Position numbers and translations under genes: made by a program. From assembly GCA_035642125.1 (NCBI GenBank), contig DASQSZ010000451.1, forward strand, positions 1-26,554: DNA of 26,554 nt, read 5' to 3'. The notes under the pieces were generated by a model that worked only from the letters and a program-made list of their open reading frames with translations, had not been told where the DNA came from and searched no databases. This document shows, in pieces, positions 23,620 to 26,554 of the stretch (position 1 is the first letter of the stretch; the number at the start of each line of letters is the position of its first letter). The DNA is from CALAED01 sp937891035 (lineage in GTDB: Bacteria; Actinomycetota; Actinomycetes; Streptosporangiales; Streptosporangiaceae).

Positions 23620-26073
23620 GTGGCGAGCGTTGCGCTGGACCGGCGGCGAGGCAACCTGCCCGCCGAGATGACGAAGTTCATCGGGCGCAAGCGCGAACTG
23701 GGCCAGGCCAAGCTGCTCCTCGAAAACTCCCGCCTCGTCACCGTGACCGGGATGGGCGGCATCGGCAAGACGCGGCTGGCGCTGCGCGTCGCCACCAGAC
23801 AGCGCCGCTCCTTCCCCGACGGCACCTGGCTGGTCGAGCTGTCCGGGCTGCACGATCCCGAGCTCGTCGCCCAGTCGGTGGCCGAGACCCTCGGGCTGTC
23901 CGACCAATCGGCCCGCGACCGCGTCGACCTGCTCGCCGACCACCTGGCCGACAAAAAGCTGCTGCTGATTCTCGATACCTGCGAGCACTTGATCGACGCG
24001 TGCGCGATGCTCGTCGAGGCGCTGCTGCGGGCCGCGCCGCTGTTGCGCGTGCTGGCCACCAGCCAGCGGCCGCTCGGCGTGGCCGGCGAGCACGCGATGC
24101 AACTCGCGCCGCTGCCCGTGCCGGATCCCGGCGACCCGCGATCGGTGGCCGGGCAGCACGACGTGCTGACGCTGTTCGCCGACCGGGCGACCGCCGTACG
24201 GCCGGACTTCACGCTGGACGCGCTCAACCGGCCGGCGGTGGCCCGGCTGTGCCACCGCCTGGACGGCATCCCGCTGGCCATCGAGCTGGCCGCGGTGCGG
24301 CTGCGGGTGGTCTCGCTGGAGCAGATCGTCGAGCGGCTCGACGATCGCTTCCGGCTGCTCGGTACGGCCCGTACGGCATTGTCGCGCCACCAGACGTTGC
24401 GGGCGGCGGTGGAGTGGAGCCACGAGCTGTGCACCGAGCGCCAGCGACTGCTGTGGGCGAGGCTTTCTGTCTTCGCCGGCGGGTTCGATCTCGAAGCCGC
24501 CGAGGCGGTCTGCGGCGACGCGGAGCCCCAAGACGGGGCGTGCCACGAGGACGGTGGCGCGCCCGCTGATGCGGCCGGTGCCGCGGCGGGCGCCGACCAA
24601 GGAGGGCTTCCGAGGAGCGCGGTCTTCGAAACGCTCGCCGGTCTCGTGGAGCGATCCATCGTGCTGCGCACCGACCATCCGGACGGCGCGCGCTATCGGA
24701 TGCTCGACACCATCCGTGACTTCGGCGCCGACCGGCTGGCCGCGGCCGGCCGGCGCGGTGAGATGCGGCGGCGGCATTTCCGGTACTTCCAGCGGCTGGC
24801 CGCCCGTGCCGAACGACAGTCCTTCTCCGGCGCCCAGGTTCAGTGGCTCCTGCGGCTGCAGCGCGACCACGTCGACGTTCGTTCTGCGCTGGAGTACGCC
24901 GCGCGGCCGACCGTGCCGGCCGCGGACGCCCTCACGATGGTGGCGACCCTGCACCACTTCTGGGTGGTCGGCGGCCACTTCAGCGAGGGCCGCCATTGGG
25001 CCGGCCGGGTGCTCGCCGCTCATCGCGAAGAGAGCCTGCCGCGCGTCATGGCCGTATGCACCGCGGCGATCCTGGCCACGCTGCAGGGCGACCTCGACGC
25101 CGCCCGGCCGCTGGCCGCCGAGGCCAAGGCGCTGGCCGACCGGCGCGGCGACCCGCGGGCGCGACGCGACGCCGAGGGCGTCGCCGGCATGATCGCGTTC
25201 AGCGAGAGCGCCATCGACAAGATCAAGAAGCATTGGGAAGAGCCCGCGCTGTGGGCCGAGGACATCGCCGACCCCGACGTCTGGTCGGCGACCCGGCTCG
25301 CCATGCTGGCGGGCGCATACTGCCTCGCGGGCGACATCGAGCGGGCGCTGGCCTATGCCAAGGAATGCACCGATCTGTGCGAGCGCACCGGGGAGCGCTG
25401 GTGCCTGTCGTACGCCCTCTACGTTCAGGGCGGCTGCGCCTTGATGAGCGGCGACGCCGCGCAGGCCGCGGCGCTGGTCCGCGAGTCCCTGCGGATCAAG
25501 CGGGGGTTCAACGACACGCTCGGCATCGCGATGACGTGCGACGTGCTTGCCGGCTGCGCAATCTTCGAGGGACGGGCGGAGCGGGCGGCCCGGCTCTTCG
25601 GGGCGGCGCGGCGCATCTGGCGTACGCTCGGCGCCCCCATGTTCGGCAAGGGCTATGCGACCATCCACGCCATGGGCGTCGACCACGTTCGCGAGGTGCT
25701 GGGGCCGGACGCCTACGCGGCGGCCAGCGCCGAAGGGGCCAGGCTCGACCTCGATGCGATGATCGCCTTCGCCCTCGAGGAAGAGGCGACGCCGCCGGCG
25801 AACGAGCGGCGGGTCGTCGCGGTCGCCGCCGGCGATCCGTGGGAGCCGCTCACCAAGCGCGAGCGCGACATCGCCCGGCTGGTCGCCGAAGGTCTGGCGA
25901 ACCGGGAGATCGCCGCCCGCCTAGTGATCGCCAAGCGCACGGTGGAGACCCACGTCGAGCACATCCTGGCCAAGCTCGGCTTCTCCTCACGCGTGCAGAT
26001 CGCCGCGTGGGCGGCCGAACGCCGACAGCGATCGGGACACGACCCCGACACGATCCCGGACAAGATTAGGTAG
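23620..26073 (+). CDS. STAND-type ATPase with TPR-like repeats and C-terminal LuxR HTH
   Basis: 817 residues from GTG 23620, with GAGG 5 bases upstream. Walker A is GMGGIGKT (44-51), Walker B is LLLILDTCEHL (114-124); the sensor segment ATSQRPLGV and the GIPLAIELAA helix are typical of the NB-ARC/AfsR-like STAND ATPases. A helical winged region follows to about 370. From about 380 to 720 there are helical hairpins like tetratricopeptide repeats. Residues about 741-798 are a LuxR/GerE HTH (LTKRERDIARLVAEGLANREIAARL, RTVETHVEHILAKL). Proteins of this build oligomerise on ATP and a ligand, then activate transcription. A low-complexity acidic insert (about 305-330) interrupts the middle. It stands alone, so targets and ligand are unknown. 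Confidence 0.93.
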   Translation: MASVALDRRRGNLPAEMTKFIGRKRELGQAKLLLENSRLVTVTGMGGIGKTRLALRVATRQRRSFPDGTWLVELSGLHDPELVAQSVAETLGLSDQSARDRVDLLADHLADKKLLLILDTCEHLIDACAMLVEALLRAAPLLRVLATSQRPLGVAGEHAMQLAPLPVPDPGDPRSVAGQHDVLTLFADRATAVRPDFTLDALNRPAVARLCHRLDGIPLAIELAAVRLRVVSLEQIVERLDDRFRLLGTARTALSRHQTLRAAVEWSHELCTERQRLLWARLSVFAGGFDLEAAEAVCGDAEPQDGACHEDGGAPADAAGAAAGADQGGLPRSAVFETLAGLVERSIVLRTDHPDGARYRMLDTIRDFGADRLAAAGRRGEMRRRHFRYFQRLAARAERQSFSGAQVQWLLRLQRDHVDVRSALEYAARPTVPAADALTMVATLHHFWVVGGHFSEGRHWAGRVLAAHREESLPRVMAVCTAAILATLQGDLDAARPLAAEAKALADRRGDPRARRDAEGVAGMIAFSESAIDKIKKHWEEPALWAEDIADPDVWSATRLAMLAGAYCLAGDIERALAYAKECTDLCERTGERWCLSYALYVQGGCALMSGDAAQAAALVRESLRIKRGFNDTLGIAMTCDVLAGCAIFEGRAERAARLFGAARRIWRTLGAPMFGKGYATIHAMGVDHVREVLGPDAYAAASAEGARLDLDAMIAFALEEEATPPANERRVVAVAAGDPWEPLTKRERDIARLVAEGLANREIAARLVIAKRTVETHVEHILAKLGFSSRVQIAAWAAERRQRSGHDPDTIPDKIR

Positions 26074-26078
26074 CGAAT

Positions 26079-26096
26079 ATCGGGAGGTCTCCCGAT
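26079..26096 (+). terminator. Inverted repeat directly after the STAND-LuxR stop
   Basis: ATCGGGAG (26079-26086) and CTCCCGAT (26089-26096) are exact complements around GT; in practice a 7-bp stem with a 4-base loop. It begins 5 bases after the stop and is the likely end of that transcript, without a T-run. Confidence 0.55.
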
Positions 26097-26409
26097 GCGG
26101 AGACCCGGCCACGGATCGCACACTTGCGGTGGCCCGGTCGGGTTCACACTGCCTCTCCGGCGAGGAAACGCCGCGTTTCCCCGGTGCGGATTCGGGCGGG
26201 CCAGCCACTCAAAGTTCCCGTGTGGCCCACCGATCCGGTGGTGGAAGCTGGGAGGGGAAGTCTCCGCCACCGGATCCACAAGCCTTCGCCCGTGCCGTCG
26301 ATCCGCGCGCACACCACTGGACCGCGGCGATCCACCGCGGGCCCGCCGCCCGCCGGCCCGTACGGACAACGCGGACCGCTCGGGCCAGGCGCCGGGCGAC
26401 CGTCTATTG
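26097..26409. other. Non-coding stretch with two hairpins, no gene supported
   Basis: I find no reliable gene here. Open frames on both strands have no ribosome binding site and no recognisable domain. Two strong structures stand out: GGAAACG-CCG-CGTTTCC at 26164-26180 (7-bp stem) and bases 26232-26245 pairing with 26263-26276 (14-bp stem with one wobble, loop of 17). They could belong to a small RNA or leader. I compared them with tRNA, SRP RNA, cobalamin and ydaO riboswitches and found no match. Confidence 0.6.
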
Positions 26410-26554
26410 ATGAAACGACCTGACGCGCTCCGCGACGAGCGCTTCGATGATGTACGGCTGCGTCTTTCCTCCGTCGCCGGATCCGACATCATCCAGGCGC
26501 GGCCTAAGGCGATGGCCCGGCACATCGGTCGCATTGCTTATCTCCAGGCGCCGA
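26410..26554 (+). CDS. Doubtful partial open frame running off the window
   Basis: 48 codons from ATG 26410 without a stop before the window ends: MKRPDALRDERFDDVRL and so on, ending AYLQAP. No ribosome binding site precedes it and third positions are only about 70% G/C, lower than in the neighbouring genes. It may be a true gene start, a leaderless gene of foreign origin, or chance. I recognise no family. It needs the sequence beyond 26554 to decide. Confidence 0.3.
   Translation, partial: MKRPDALRDERFDDVRLRLSSVAGSDIIQARPKAMARHIGRIAYLQAP

Noticed and set aside
23509..25686. 725-codon minus-strand open frame opposite the STAND-LuxR gene
   Set aside because: It mirrors a well-supported ATPase/HTH gene, has no recognisable motif and no ribosome binding site.
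26110..26225. Cobalamin riboswitch
   Set aside because: GCCACT and GGTGCGGATTC resemble B12-box pieces, but order and spacing do not fit and no cobalamin gene follows.
26144..26335. tRNA-like sequence on the minus strand (the translated ARIRTGE pattern is often seen opposite tRNAs)
   Set aside because: The codons do not contain the T-arm GTTCGAATC pattern and no cloverleaf can be drawn.

Overview
The window reads as chromosomal DNA of a high-GC actinobacterium, most likely a Streptosporangiales- or Streptomyces-like organism. The reasons are G/C-ending codons almost throughout, frequent GTG and TTG starts, and a gene order that matches actinobacterial chromosomes as I remember them: serC, a short type-2 citrate synthase, pdxH, a DtxR/IdeR iron regulator and a SpoIIE-type phosphatase. 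There is no rRNA, tRNA, CRISPR array, insertion sequence or phage gene that I can support. Almost all of the sequence is ordinary single-copy coding DNA, with two decayed gene remnants around 15.9-16.7 kb.

Layout. 1-34: first codons of a leftward gene that looks like serC. 224-3025: a large membrane protein joining a degenerate P-loop-like cytoplasmic part to an extracellular ligand-binding domain. 3026-4970: divergent citrate synthase and pdxH, the latter overlapping an EntS-like MFS exporter (4951-6207). 6204-6854: a UdgX-type uracil-DNA cross-linking protein. 6936-7649: DtxR/IdeR. 7755-10049: PAS-GAF-PP2C-HATPase phosphatase. 10089-12113: a leftward set made of a 51-residue membrane protein, a methyltransferase and a zinc alcohol dehydrogenase. 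12318-13529: glutathione-independent formaldehyde dehydrogenase, closed by a very long hairpin. 13884-15843: thiolase plus a crotonase-fold protein. 15869-16669: an Hsp20 remnant, an HspR-like MerR regulator and an alpha/beta-hydrolase remnant. 16749-21509: a leftward run of DUF5666 protein, response regulator, histidine kinase and long acyl-CoA dehydrogenase. 21662-22420: IclR regulator. 22738-23526: methyltransferase. 23620-26073: STAND ATPase with a LuxR-type HTH. The last 480 bases are mostly non-coding with several hairpins and one doubtful open frame running off the end.

How the genes fit together. The window holds central and fatty-acid metabolism (citrate synthase, thiolase, crotonase, acyl-CoA dehydrogenase), aldehyde/alcohol oxidation, PLP synthesis, and five regulators acting at different levels (iron, anti-sigma phosphatase switch, heat shock, OmpR two-component, STAND-LuxR). 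The two-component operon probably controls its own secreted DUF5666 protein: three repeats in 11-bp register lie just upstream of that gene.

The items most worth a second look are the receptor-like fusion at 224-3025, the UdgX protein beside the iron regulator, the three-box operator at 21551-21594, the 51-residue membrane protein missed by length cut-offs, and the truncated Hsp20 beside an intact HspR-like gene. I saw no single clearly new multi-gene defence or mobile system. All family assignments are from reading motifs, without any database search.
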